Assembly (NCBI GenBank): GCA_013368325.1
Contig: JAACJK010000226.1
Location: 186,001 to 250,000, forward strand
Source: Ephemerocybe angulata
Taxonomy: Eukaryota; Basidiomycota; Agaricomycetes; Agaricales; Psathyrellaceae
Length of the DNA stretch: 64,000 nt
Direction: 5' to 3'
Shown in pieces: positions 44,143 through 54,119 of this stretch. The notes under the pieces were generated by a model. The model searched no databases. It was not told the DNA's origin and saw only the letters and a list, made by a program, of their open reading frames with translations. A program made the translations under genes and the position numbers. The first letter of the stretch is position 1. Every line of letters begins with the position of its first letter.

Positions 44143-45837
44143 ATGCGTGTCTCCTCCAGCTTTGTTTTGACTGCCATGCTCGCCATGAAGGGCAGCAACG
44201 TCCTCGCTCTCCCCGTCGTGCGTATCTCTTATCTCACATGATTGGCACCTTGACATCGTACTCACCTACTTATCTCTGATTAGAACATGTCCAACATGGA
44301 GACTTCCCTCGTTGAGCGCGAGAACACCGAGAACGCTGTCGAGGCTCGTGGCCTCTCGATCGACATCGAGGCCATCGAGGCTCGTGACTGGGATGAGGAG
44401 AGTGAGTACTCTGCCCGCTCTGTCGACGAGATGAGCGAGGTCGATGCCCGTTCCGAATGGGAGGACATGAGCGAAGTCGACGCCCGTGACTTCGACGAGG
44501 AGCTCGAGACCCGCGAGTTCGATGACGAAGAGTTCGAGGCCCGCGAGTTCGACGAGGACGTTGAGTCCCGAAGCCTGTTCTCTTCGGTCGCCAAGGTCGC
44601 CGCCAAGGCCGCTCCCAAGGTTCTCTCGAAGGTTGCCCCCAAGGTCGCCGCAAAGGCCGCACCCAAGGCCGCTGCGAAGGTCGCCGCGAAGGCTGCTCCC
44701 AAAGCCGCCGCGAAGGTCGCTGCGAAGGCTGCTCCCAAGGCTGCTGCCAAAGCCGCTGCCAAGGCTGCTCCCAAGTCCGCTGCCAAGACTGCCGGCAAGA
44801 AGGCTGTCAAGGCTCCGTCGGTCAAGACCCCCAAGTCCTCCGGCGCGAAGAAGCCCACTTCCCGCCCTTCCAGTGCGAAGCCCAAGACCCCCAGCACGAA
44901 GCGCCCGTCTACTCCTGGATCCAAGAAGGCCCCCGCAAAGAGGCCCTCCACCCCTGGCTCCAAGAAGACCCCCACCACGAAGCGCCCGTCCACTCCTGGC
45001 TCTAAGAAGACCCCGACCACGAAGCGCCCGTCCACTCCTGGCTCCAAGAAGACCCCGACCACCAAGCGCCCGTCGACTCCTGGATCGAAGAGGACCCCCG
45101 GTACTAAGCGCCCATCCACCCCTGGATCCAAGACCCGGAACCCGACCAAGAGGCCCACGACCCCTGGATCTAAGAAGACGCCCACTACCAAGCGCCCTCA
45201 GACCCCCGGCTCCAGGAAGACGCCGACCACCAAGCGCCCCCAGACCCCTGGAACGAGGAAGACGCCGACCAACAAGCGCCCTCAGACTCCGGGATCCAGG
45301 AAGACGCCCACCACCAAGCGGCCCAACGTTCCCGGCTCTAGGAAGACTCCATCCACTAAGCGCCCAACGGTCCCCGGCAGCAGGAAGAACCCCAGCACCA
45401 AGCGCCCCACCGTCCCTGGCTCCAAGAAGACGCCCACCACCAGGCGCCCAACGGTCCCTGGATCCAAGAAGACCCCCACTACTCCTGGATCCAAGAGGAC
45501 CGCACCTGGCACTAAGCGCCCTTCCACCCCGGGTTCTAAGACCAAGACCCCCACCACCCCCACGAAGCACCGCACTCAGCGTAACCGTGACGGCGACCGC
45601 CCCTCCCGCTCCGACCGGTTCGACCGGTACGCCGAGGGTGGACGTCGCGTCGGTAGTGGCCTGAGGGAAGCTGGAGAGTACGCCCGCCCCTACGCTGCTC
45701 CCTACGTCGCTCCCTACGTCCCCGCTCCCGTCTACAACCCGGCGCCTGCCTACGGTGGCTACGGCGCTGGTGCTGGTGCTGGCTACGGTGCAGGTTACGG
45801 TGCTGGCTACGGTGCCAACTACGGCGGCTACTACTAA
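44143..45837 (+). CDS. Secreted repeat protein: ARE/ARD region, H1-like block, 15 K/R-R-P units, 542 aa (family member 4)
   Basis: Exons 44143-44217 and 44284-45837, intron phase 0. Signal peptide (about 1-23, ending A-L-P) is followed by an acidic region to about residue 120 with E-A-R, D-A-R-D-F, E-T-R-E-F, E-A-R-E-F units. A block of A-A-K-A-A-P-K repeats (about 124-195) resembles histone H1 tails. Then come fifteen units of 14 residues of the type K-R-P-S-T-P-G-S-K-K-T-P-T-T. A Tyr/Gly/Ala/Pro-rich end (G-Y-G-A-G..G-G-Y-Y) closes the protein. Kexin cuts after K-R, but a following Pro usually blocks it, so processing is doubtful. The very basic repeat part could bind polyanions (glycans or nucleic acid). 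First of a tandem cluster of three. Confidence 0.85.
44899..45546 (+). repeat. 42-bp tandem repeat array coding for K/R-R-P units
   Basis: Fifteen units of mostly 42 nt, each beginning AAGCGCCC or close to it. The early units are nearly identical. Later ones vary at S/T/Q/N positions, and one late unit is longer (24 codons) by partial internal duplication. Confidence 0.85.
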
Positions 45838-46919
45838 GCATCTCGCCCTTCGCAGTCGATCTCATCGTTTCGCATACTTGTTCGTAATTACTGGCGTCCG
45901 CGTGTACGGTAGCGTTCCTTCTGGTTCGTATCAATATGTTTTGGATGCAATTTGGCTACGGTCCGAAATTCGGGCCTCGGTGGAGGAAGCATGGAAGCAG
46001 TTTGCTAAATGCCAAGGTGAGTTCTTCATCCATCCATCATCACTTGATACAGATGGCTACCAGCACGCGCGATGGCGAGCGTACGTGAAACGGCTACGTA
46101 GTACGCATACTTAGCCGTTCAAAACCGTTCAATTTGGCTCCCCGTCAGACCAATATATGTATGACCCCTAGTATGTACTAGAGATCTTCATGTTAGACCC
46201 TGAGCCAACCCTGAGTACGATATCGCTTCATGACCCTCGAGGCTTGAAGAGTATTGTCCTTGACTTGCAACGAGTATAAGTATTCTGTGCTTCTTCGGGC
46301 TTTACGGCTACTCCGGGCTCTCCTCGTGGACGATCGGTTAAGAATATCTTTGCGCAGTCCGGCAGGCTGTGTGCACTGTGCAGGAGCCTTGAGGAGCCTC
46401 GTCATGACAGACGTCCATCTTCTTGACTGTAAAATAGTACCGTCAGCTGCAAGCTTGCTCCCTTTCGTGCAAATGCATCCCCATTTTGAGCGCTCCATGG
46501 CTGATGTTGGGAATAAATTCTATCGTTTCTATTGGATATGGGCGTTCGGCCGGAGGTGCACATGCGGCGGATTATGCGAGCGGAAGAACGGAAATCAGCT
46601 GATGAAATAGAAGCAAACAATCTCCTCTGCTCTATATAAGCCCAATGCCTTCCCTTCCTGCTCCTCAGATTGCCCGGCGCATCCCTCACTACATCCACAC
46701 GGTAAGCTCCCTCTCCCAACCCACTGTATCCCTAGTGTCTAACATCTCTTCCTCGTCATGCTAGACTTAGGCTGGTCCTACTTCCGCTCAAATAAATCAA
46801 TTTCTATTGAAAAACTTTCTTCACTCGTACGTGCTCCGCTGGCTCCCCAACCTCTACCGATGCTGACTATGGTGTCGATGATGCAGCTTTACCCCCCACT
46901 ACCCATTCTTTAAATCATC

Positions 46920-47903
46920 ATGCGTGTCTCCACCAGCTTTGTTTTGACTGCTATGCTCGCCCTCAAGGGTACCGGTGTCTTCGCTCTCCCCATGAGCATC
47001 GCCTCCGATGAGACCTCCCTCCTTGAGCGCGAGGTTGAGGTCGAGTCCCGCGAGGTGCCTCTCGACTTGGAGGCGATCGATGCCCGCGACTTTGAAGAGT
47101 CGACCGAGACCGACGCCCCGCACCACAAGTCTTCCGGTGGCAAGCAACAGGAGCCCAGCGCACCCTCCCTCGAGGCCGATGCGCCCCGCAAGCACCATTC
47201 GTCGTCCCGCCTCAGTGAGGACGAGGTTGCCGACCAGAAGGCTCTGAAGAAGGACCACACGACGGGAGGCGTCTCCGAGAAGGCGGCTATTCACGAGAAG
47301 GGCGTCCAGGGCAAGAAGGCCGGCCGCAAGGCCTCCGGGCGCACGCAGCGCAAGAAGTCCGGCCACAATGGCAAGGCCGTCCGCAAGGCCTCCGGGCACG
47401 CGCAGGGCAAGAAGTCCGGCCGCAAGGCCGCCCACAGCGCCTCCGGGCGCACGCAGCGCAAGAAGTCCGCCCACAGGGGCTCCCGGCGCACGCAGCGCAA
47501 GTCCGCCAAGAAGGCCAGAAAGGCCGCCGGAAAGAAGGAGCCTCACGTGACGGCGTACAAGCCGACCATGCACGGCCCCTCCGTCGCGAAGACTCGGAAG
47601 CACCCCTCCGCTGCCAAGAAGGCGACGACCAACAAGGAGGCCGATCCTCTGACCGATGCGTCGGAGGGGCCTTACCGCCACCACCGCACTTCTCGTCTCT
47701 CTGGCGACCGCGCTGAGGGCTCCTACCGTGACGGCGCTCCCAGCAGGCACCGTTCCAGCCGCCTGGGCGAGTACCTCGAGTCGAACCGTGGCTCGAGCTC
47801 GAGACTCGACAGCTCCGATTCCGAGCGTGAATCCTACGACCGCCCCTCTCACCGCGCCTCCCACAGCGCCTCCCGCCATCGTGTTGCTGAGACCGAGGCT
47901 TAA
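46920..47903 (+). CDS. Secreted Lys/Arg/Ser-rich protein, 327 aa (family member 5)
   Basis: Single coding exon. The signal peptide is almost the same as that of the preceding gene (M-R-V-S-x-S-F-V-L-T-A-M-L-A, ending A-L-P). It is followed by the same short acidic start (S-L-L-E-R-E, E-S-R-E-V, D-A-R-D-F-E). The rest differs: His/Lys/Ser-rich repeats such as G-R-K-A-S-G-R-T-Q-R-K-K-S (about 140-205, six or so copies), then a Ser/Arg/His-rich tail. The neighbour's intron after the signal peptide is absent here. Dibasic pairs R-K-K are frequent. Highly basic overall; function unknown. Confidence 0.8.
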   Translation: MRVSTSFVLTAMLALKGTGVFALPMSIASDETSLLEREVEVESREVPLDLEAIDARDFEESTETDAPHHKSSGGKQQEPSAPSLEADAPRKHHSSSRLSEDEVADQKALKKDHTTGGVSEKAAIHEKGVQGKKAGRKASGRTQRKKSGHNGKAVRKASGHAQGKKSGRKAAHSASGRTQRKKSAHRGSRRTQRKSAKKARKAAGKKEPHVTAYKPTMHGPSVAKTRKHPSAAKKATTNKEADPLTDASEGPYRHHRTSRLSGDRAEGSYRDGAPSRHRSSRLGEYLESNRGSSSRLDSSDSERESYDRPSHRASHSASRHRVAETEA

Positions 47904-48521
47904 TCTTTCTAAGCCTTCCTTGATATAGTAGTTCGAGCTTTGTCATGATGTTCTGTGTAGTAGTTCAGGAATAGTAGAAGCGCCTTTGGACGTCTACATC
48001 GCATGGAACTGCCTTGATAAGCCCTTGAAGAACACTACGGTAAAGCAAAGGTAAAGCCGTGTCTTGGTTTGAGCAGTACAAAAGGTTTCGATCGGTTACA
48101 CAGGAATCAGGATCTCTAGCCGACTTCTTTGCATGGTAGCACTGACAGGGTGACTCGGAGTTTGGGGTGAGTCTCTGATGTAGGTCTATGTTTGAAGAAT
48201 AGATACAATCTCTGATACACATGTCGGCATGATGTCACCAAGCGCAGCAGCGTGCGCCCAGGCTGGAGAAGACATATCTCCTACAAGATGATTCCCGGCG
48301 TCGCAGACGTATATAAAGATCCGCTCCCATGAACGTGGCTCTTCGATCTGCCCGGTGCATCCATCCCCTCATCCAACTCAGGCTGGCCCCCGAGTTCTAG
48401 TCATTCTCAATCTAAAGAAAGCAAGTCTTCAATCGGTATCGCACTTTCAATTCGTCAAGGTACGTTCTACTACTATGTGCATTCTCCTCGTCAAGGATTC
48501 TGAGAAGTGACGACGGCACAG

Positions 48522-48863
48522 ATGCACCCAATGATTTACTCGACTTTTATCGCTCTCTTCGTCATCACAGAATGCGTGCGCACGGCCTTCTCGCTCCCTG
48601 TCAATGTAAGCCGCCGTCGCCCTTCCCTATGTCACTGTGTCGTAGCTCATACTTCCCTCTCGCTCTGTTCGAAGATCGGAGCTGCAGACGATGTGGCACT
48701 CAGCCAGCGCATGGAGGCATCTTCTGATGTCACCGCCCGGTCCCTCCCATTCTCTGAGGGAGTCCTGGCTGAGATTGAACGCCGTGTCGAGTGGGACTAC
48801 GAAAATGTCATCGAGGCTCGTGAACCCGCTCCCTGTTCTCGCGGATTCCACAAGGGGGAATGA
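48522..48863 (+). CDS. Small secreted protein, 90 aa (family member 6)
   Basis: Exons 48522-48605 and 48675-48863; the 69-nt phase-0 intron has no stop, so the unspliced frame is also open. The start is the first ATG after a 5'-UTR intron that ends at 48521. A signal peptide (ending A-F-S-L-P-V-N) is followed by a short acidic chain with Q-R-M-E, T-A-R-S-L, I-E-R-R-V and I-E-A-R-E-P. It lacks the repeat blocks of the other two cluster genes and could be the minimal form. The intron sits at nearly the same place as in the gene at 44143. Confidence 0.7.
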   Translation: MHPMIYSTFIALFVITECVRTAFSLPVNVSRRRPSLCHCVVAHTSLSLCSKIGAADDVALSQRMEASSDVTARSLPFSEGVLAEIERRVEWDYENVIEAREPAPCSRGFHKGE

Positions 48864-49639
48864 GTGTCGCTCGTAGCACCCTTACATCTCAAAGAGTTGA
48901 ACAGTTGAATAAACAGTGTATTTGACTTATCAGATGTGCCGAAAACACAGGAACAGCATTGAATATGCTCTGGTATTGGAGCTAGTCCACGGTTTCCCCC
49001 ATTATCCTTCGGTTACGCCCTATCCTTCAATCCCAGCTCTATGTACGGCGTCTATCCTCACCGTGATAGGGCGCTGGAGATTTGCAGTGAAGTGCGATAT
49101 TATAGACTCGAAGGCTCGTCTTTTGAAATGCGTACGCATGCGACTCGACACGGTGTTAGCTTGGCCCCGAGTCTGAAGTTCTCTTGTGCACAGCTACGTT
49201 CGTATGCTAGACGTTTGTTTTTAACGAGCCGTCGCTCTCGGTGGTCTCCTGAGTAGCCCGTGATGAGCCAGAGAAATAAAATGGATTGGGTACCCTTTCA
49301 CAGATCAAGGGCGTCAAGCGACCCCCGAGATCAGGGAATGCCATTCGTTTACTCCTTTCACGATATCTTCATTCACATCTTGGCGGCGCCTCGAACAGTG
49401 AGGACCCTAGCCTCAATCCCACCTCTATACCTCGGGACTAACGATGCTCTCCACGCAGCATAAGTCGCCATCGAAAGTTGTCAATGACGCTATCCTGTAG
49501 AATACAACGCAATCTAATACTTACCTTTCGTTTACCAATTCCAACTCGGCTTTCCTGAACACATTTCCAAGTACGAGTACGAGATACATCTCCGCCCATG
49601 CCAGGCTACGAGTCATATATCGCTACCTTCTTGACAAAG
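48864..49639. other. Intergenic, nothing recognisable
   Basis: No frame or structure with support. Confidence 0.4.
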
Positions 49640-50244
49640 AAAGTGAGGATGCATAACGCACTTTACGCCAAAGCATGCCCTCGGTCCCTTCGAAGAAGGC
49701 CACACTATAATTGTGTAGACCCTGCTCGCCCGAGGTCTCCTTCATCCACCTGTTGGGGTTAAACATCGTCGGCGCAGGAAATATCTCTGCATTCAGGTGA
49801 ACGAAAGCAGAGCACATCGACACGCACACGACAGCCTGTGGGCGTGTTTACCACTCGGATACTTTCTCTGGTCAGAGGATGATTGTTGGATATGCTGAGG
49901 GCTCGCGTTCTTCGGGATGACGGCGCCTGCAATGAGCGTCGGCTCGGTCATAATCCGGGGGGAGGTAGTCAGGCCGATAGAAGTGAGTCGAAGGGCCTCG
50001 TATATAATGCTAGTTTGTCAGGTATCCCCAATGACACGCGTGGTCAGGAAAGGCAGTCTCGCGCAGCGAAGGGTGTGCTCACCAGGTATGGCAACTTCTC
50101 GAGCGTCTCCAGCTTCGCGGGATGGTCCACGTCAGGCCAGACCTCCTTCAACTCCATCCTCACGCGCGCATGGATTTCCGAATTCGCCTGCGTTACAGAA
50201 AGTCGGGAGAGAGAGGATATGAAGAGGTCGACCTTGAATATCAA
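49640..50244 (-). pseudogene. Cytochrome P450 relic (C-terminal third)
   Basis: On the minus strand, scattered frames give the helix J/K region (A-N-S-E-I-H-A-R-V-R-M-E-L-K-E-V-W-P-D, T-L-E-K-L-P-Y-L). Then come E-A-L-R-L, matching the K-helix E-x-x-R, and the meander with P-x-x-F-N-P-N-R-W. After it, where the heme-binding F-x-x-G-x-R-x-C-x-G is expected, the chain reads F-F-E-G-T-E-G-M-L-W, so the cysteine is lost. Frame breaks separate the pieces. No N-terminal half is present. Confidence 0.75.
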
Positions 50245-53034
50245 TTCTTAGCAGCAGTCTAGGTGGAGGCAGATGGAACCCCAATGGAACCCACTGATTG
50301 TTGTATCAAACCCTCAAGTTACAAGGTGTTCTTCCTGGAAAAGAATGACCGTAACAAGTTTCGACATTCTTTCGAGGGTTTCATGTCGAGGTACCCATAA
50401 GATGACGCTGGGAGAGCGAATGCGTCGTAGTTACCAGGGATCCTTGGAGAATCACGGATCGCGATTAATAGCGTCGAAGGCGTTTGGGTCAGTGAAAATA
50501 CAGCCTGCAGACGATGAGAGATCCAGCATGCCATGCGGCCAAAACGGCACAGCCCATAAACGTGGGGAAGCTTGGGTCGGAAACGAGGGGAAATTCTCTC
50601 AATGTACTGGGAGGTGCGGAAGGGTGGATAAAGAGGGCCGCTGAACGGGGCTGTTCGTTACTTATACATCGTCCCAGTTCTTAAAGAGTCACGAAATCCT
50701 CTCGATCACCAGAGGTTCAAGATGTACGACGCCTGCCAATCATTAATTTCGTGAGCTTAGTGGGCGTACAGGGGGTCAGAGTTCGATCCTGGCCCCTCAT
50801 CCAGCCAGTTCACCGCCAGTTATTCGGGAGCAAGAAAGTCATCTGACTGGGTGGAAGCTTAAGCGCAGTCCCGAGTAAAAGCAACCTTGGAGAGAAATAT
50901 GTCTTCCTAAGCGAGTGTAAGTAACGAGTGAGCGCGTGTATGAATGACTGAAAGCTCACATTGGTTTGGTTCGGCGACCGCGTCACAGCCCTCTGAGACG
51001 CGAATGCAGCCCGAAGTCCACATTCATCGTAATTGGACACAACTCATGCAGCTCCAAGATCGGCTGAAGGTGACTCAAAGGTGATTTCAAACAGTGACCT
51101 TCAGCGATATTGCGCTATATCCAGACACAATATTGTGGGGTTGGGGGAGTGCGACCGTTCGAGCCCCATGATTCTGCCTTGAACTTTCCGACTTCGTTTG
51201 GGTTCCGTTGGAGCCTATCATATGTCGACACTATGATAGAGTAGAAAGCAGAGACATGAGACAGATTTCAGAATGGGGCGCCAGGTGGTGGTTGAGGAAC
51301 AAGAACGGAACGAAGCCGCGTCGAACGCAGTTTCAAGTTCGCTTTGATCATCATCAAAAACCTCGGGGAACGCCGAACCTCTTCGGATTGCGCTTCACCA
51401 ACGATACAACAACGATATCTTTTCCAATTTCTTCGCGAGACCACTCATCTTGTTAAGTGGTATATGCGAAGTCCCAAGAGATTCGCCAGCATAAAAATAG
51501 CCTTCTGAATAAGGGAGGTTTCAGGTAAGGCAAAGATAAGTTTGAATACAATGGACGGAGCATCTTCCAGACGCCCCCGGCTCATGCCCAGCGATAGTCA
51601 AGACTCTCGATGTATGAAGATGCATTTTATCGGATACAGGGAGCAGATTTAGTGAATCCAACGCTTCGTTAAGTCCCTCAAGAGTCAAGGCTCGCTTAGA
51701 ATTGACCGGTTGACGTCGTCCACTTGACAGAACGCATTGACCAGGAAGCATTTATGAAAAGAAGTGAAGTCGCAACCTGCTAGTTTCCTACTCACAGGGA
51801 TTACTTTTTAGTCCAGCTAAATTTCGTTGTCGTATCCGCCGGTGCGCCCCCCACAACGGCGGCGTAATCCCTTGGTCACATGCACCTCACCAACGTCAAC
51901 TTTCGGGAGAATACACACCGAGAAGGGATAGACATGACCGGTACGAAGGGATTATAAAATCCAGTGCACGTCGGCCAATCAGGTAAAGTGATGAACTATC
52001 TTTTCTGATGATAAAACGCCGGTGGAGAAGTGGGCCAATCTCAATTGCGCTTCATCCTATGGCTGGAGGAACGCAGATACCCTGAGACCAGAGGCGCCTC
52101 CTAATTTATTGTTTAGCGCACTATTATTAGGCTCGAGCCTTGTATAACCACCTATGGAGCCTGAAGAAAACATGCACGTTGCAATGACTATCATTGGGGC
52201 TGAACGATACGAGGTAAACTAGGGTAAACTGAAAGAGGTCGGATCATCCAGCAAAAGGGACGCATGTTTTCAGCAAGGCATTTTCTATGCTATCGCGTGC
52301 CGCAATCTTTAAGATAACGGGAGGGTCCAACAGAATACTTCCCAGGTACCTGCAGCGATGCTTGGAGGCTACTGCAGGGGCCTAGTGCAATCCCTCGCAG
52401 TCCGGGCCACACCCCAGTAGCACGCAGAAGCACAACATGATAACCTCCTGATCGACGCTCGGCAATATTAAAGTCTATTCGACCTTACACCGACCATCGA
52501 CGTCCTGCGGCACCATTGGATATGAACTGCCCTTGGTGGCAGGGATCGCGAGGCGAGCCGCATCCATCACGTCCGTTTCCCCAGCTGGGACGTAAACGTT
52601 CAATCCATCAGAAACGCCCCTAACAAGCCAACCTCATGCTTGACCTTCGACTCTACTTGTTCTACCCATCCTCATTCCTCAGCTTAGTTCTCATAGTGCA
52701 TACCAAGAGCTTCATACACACAAGACCTGAGCTGACCTTCTGACATTCGAGCTTGGAAGTTGGCACCATTCAATTATGTCATCCAGAAAGGGAAGCTCTT
52801 CCATGCGGCACATTTCCTTTCCAAACGTTCCACCATTTGACGGCGACGGTGATCATGGAGAACGGGATTCTTTTGGTATCTCTGAACCAACCAGCCTCCC
52901 TTCCCCAGCTGGACCTTCCTTATGTTCGTAAGTGAGATAATTGATTAACTCACTACCCCAGATCTGCCCTTGTCGGGCCCTCTTAGCGGTATACCCCAGA
53001 TCCGGCGGTGACAGCGACTCTCCCCAGAGTGGGA
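50245..53034. other. Long intergenic region, nothing secure
   Basis: No gene, RNA or repeat could be supported. A tRNA-like hairpin near 50779-50812 was rejected. A possible exon 52779-52928 starting M-S-S-R-K-G could belong to an upstream form of the next gene, but the joining frame fails before 53267. Confidence 0.4.
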
Positions 53035-53041
53035 TATATAA
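53035..53041 (+). promoter_or_regulatory. TATA box of the 53267 gene
   Basis: TATATAA followed by a strongly pyrimidine-rich stretch (53060-53110), 226 nt upstream of the start codon. Confidence 0.5.
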
Positions 53042-53266
53042 GCCACAGCAGCTCCATCCTTCTCCCTCTCTACCTCGCACCCCCTCCTTCCTCGACCAAC
53101 TCCACCAGACATTTCGCCGAACTCGGGGGCAATATTGAAATTTGAGGCTCCAAGGCTGCTGTGTCCGGACTCCGTGGTGGCTGCTTTTGGCTGGCGTGCT
53201 CGGCGGTCCTTCGGTCGTGTTTGCTTATAATCTCTCCTGCCGACACACCCTCCTCGGCCTAGAGTA

Positions 53267-53902
53267 ATGACTATCCACCGCCCACTCCCCTCTTTTGCGC
53301 TCGCCGTCTCGCAGATCTGCGAGGCCACCGCCGAAGATGTCTTGCGAGAGTTCGCCTTTTTGGCACCCCCGAGATCGGAGAGCGTCGACATCATGGTAAG
53401 CGTAGGCTTGCCGCTGTTCTTCGCAGAAAACTCATTGCAAGCCATCTAGAAAACCATTGATTGTCGCACGGACCCCGTATACGATAACCACGACGACGAT
53501 TACTGGAGGTTCAAGCATCGGGTTAGTGGAATCACAAGTGTCGCTGTGCGATTCTAAGCTGACTTCTCGACCTTCCTCATTCCCATCCCATGTCACTTTG
53601 GTAGGCGTCGTCAGACTACGAAGTATACTGTAGCGAGTACGAAGACGATGCAGACACACAGACCCTCTTTGACGACCCCATGCCTGTGCCGTACGGCATG
53701 AAGTTGAGCAGGCAAAGCCACTCCCGAAACGCAGACTCCGAGCGCCAGCCAAGCAAGTCACTGGTGAGTGCAACCTCTTCCCTCATACAACGTAGGATGC
53801 CATATTGAATCTCAATTTGACCTTTCGTAGAGCAAACTGCCTTCGACCTTGAAATCGGCGCTCCGGAAGATAAGACGTACAGGGAAGGTGTCGATGTCAT
53901 GA
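53267..53902 (+). CDS. Unknown 143-aa protein, four exons
   Basis: Exons 53267-53395, 53450-53521, 53605-53763 and 53831-53902; all junctions phase 0. The protein has a helical start (I-C-E-A-T-A-E-D-V-L-R-E-F-A-F-L), an acidic middle (D-N-H-D-D-D-Y-W-R-F; Y-E-V-Y-C-S-E-Y-E-D-D), and a basic end (L-K-S-A-L-R-K-I-R-R). No signal peptide and no domain I recognise. The four consistent junctions and the upstream TATA support a real gene. Confidence 0.6.
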
Positions 53903-54119
53903 TGCTATGCAGTGGGCTTGGCTTGCAGTTGCCTTTTCCGTTGTCTTCCTTCCTCTTTTCTATGGGACTTTAGTCACAGACTCGGGCATACACAACGACG
54001 GACTGTTGTACTCTTACTCACTCTCATTAACCCTCTCACACATCATATATCGCCGCATCCTTACTTCAAAGCTAAGAGTTCAGTATATTACATTAGATAC
54101 AGTCAGATACAATCAGATG

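Noticed and set aside
46920..47903. Kexin-processed repeat peptide precursor
   Set aside because: Dibasic pairs are frequent, but they sit inside a generally Lys/Arg-rich low-complexity chain and do not delimit regular, equal peptides.
15030..48863. ARE-repeat genes as mating pheromone precursors
   Set aside because: Single-arginine acidic motifs resemble pheromone processing sites, but the proteins have classical signal peptides, are long, and lack a C-terminal CaaX box.
50779..50812. tRNA T-arm-like hairpin (7-bp stem with TTCGATC in the loop)
   Set aside because: The loop is nine bases instead of seven, and no matching acceptor, D or anticodon arms could be folded around it.
52779..53090. 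Upstream exons for the 53267 gene (M-S-S-R-K-G start)
   Set aside because: Two segments can be joined in frame, but no donor leads from them to 53267 before a stop; a TATA box in between favours the shorter gene.
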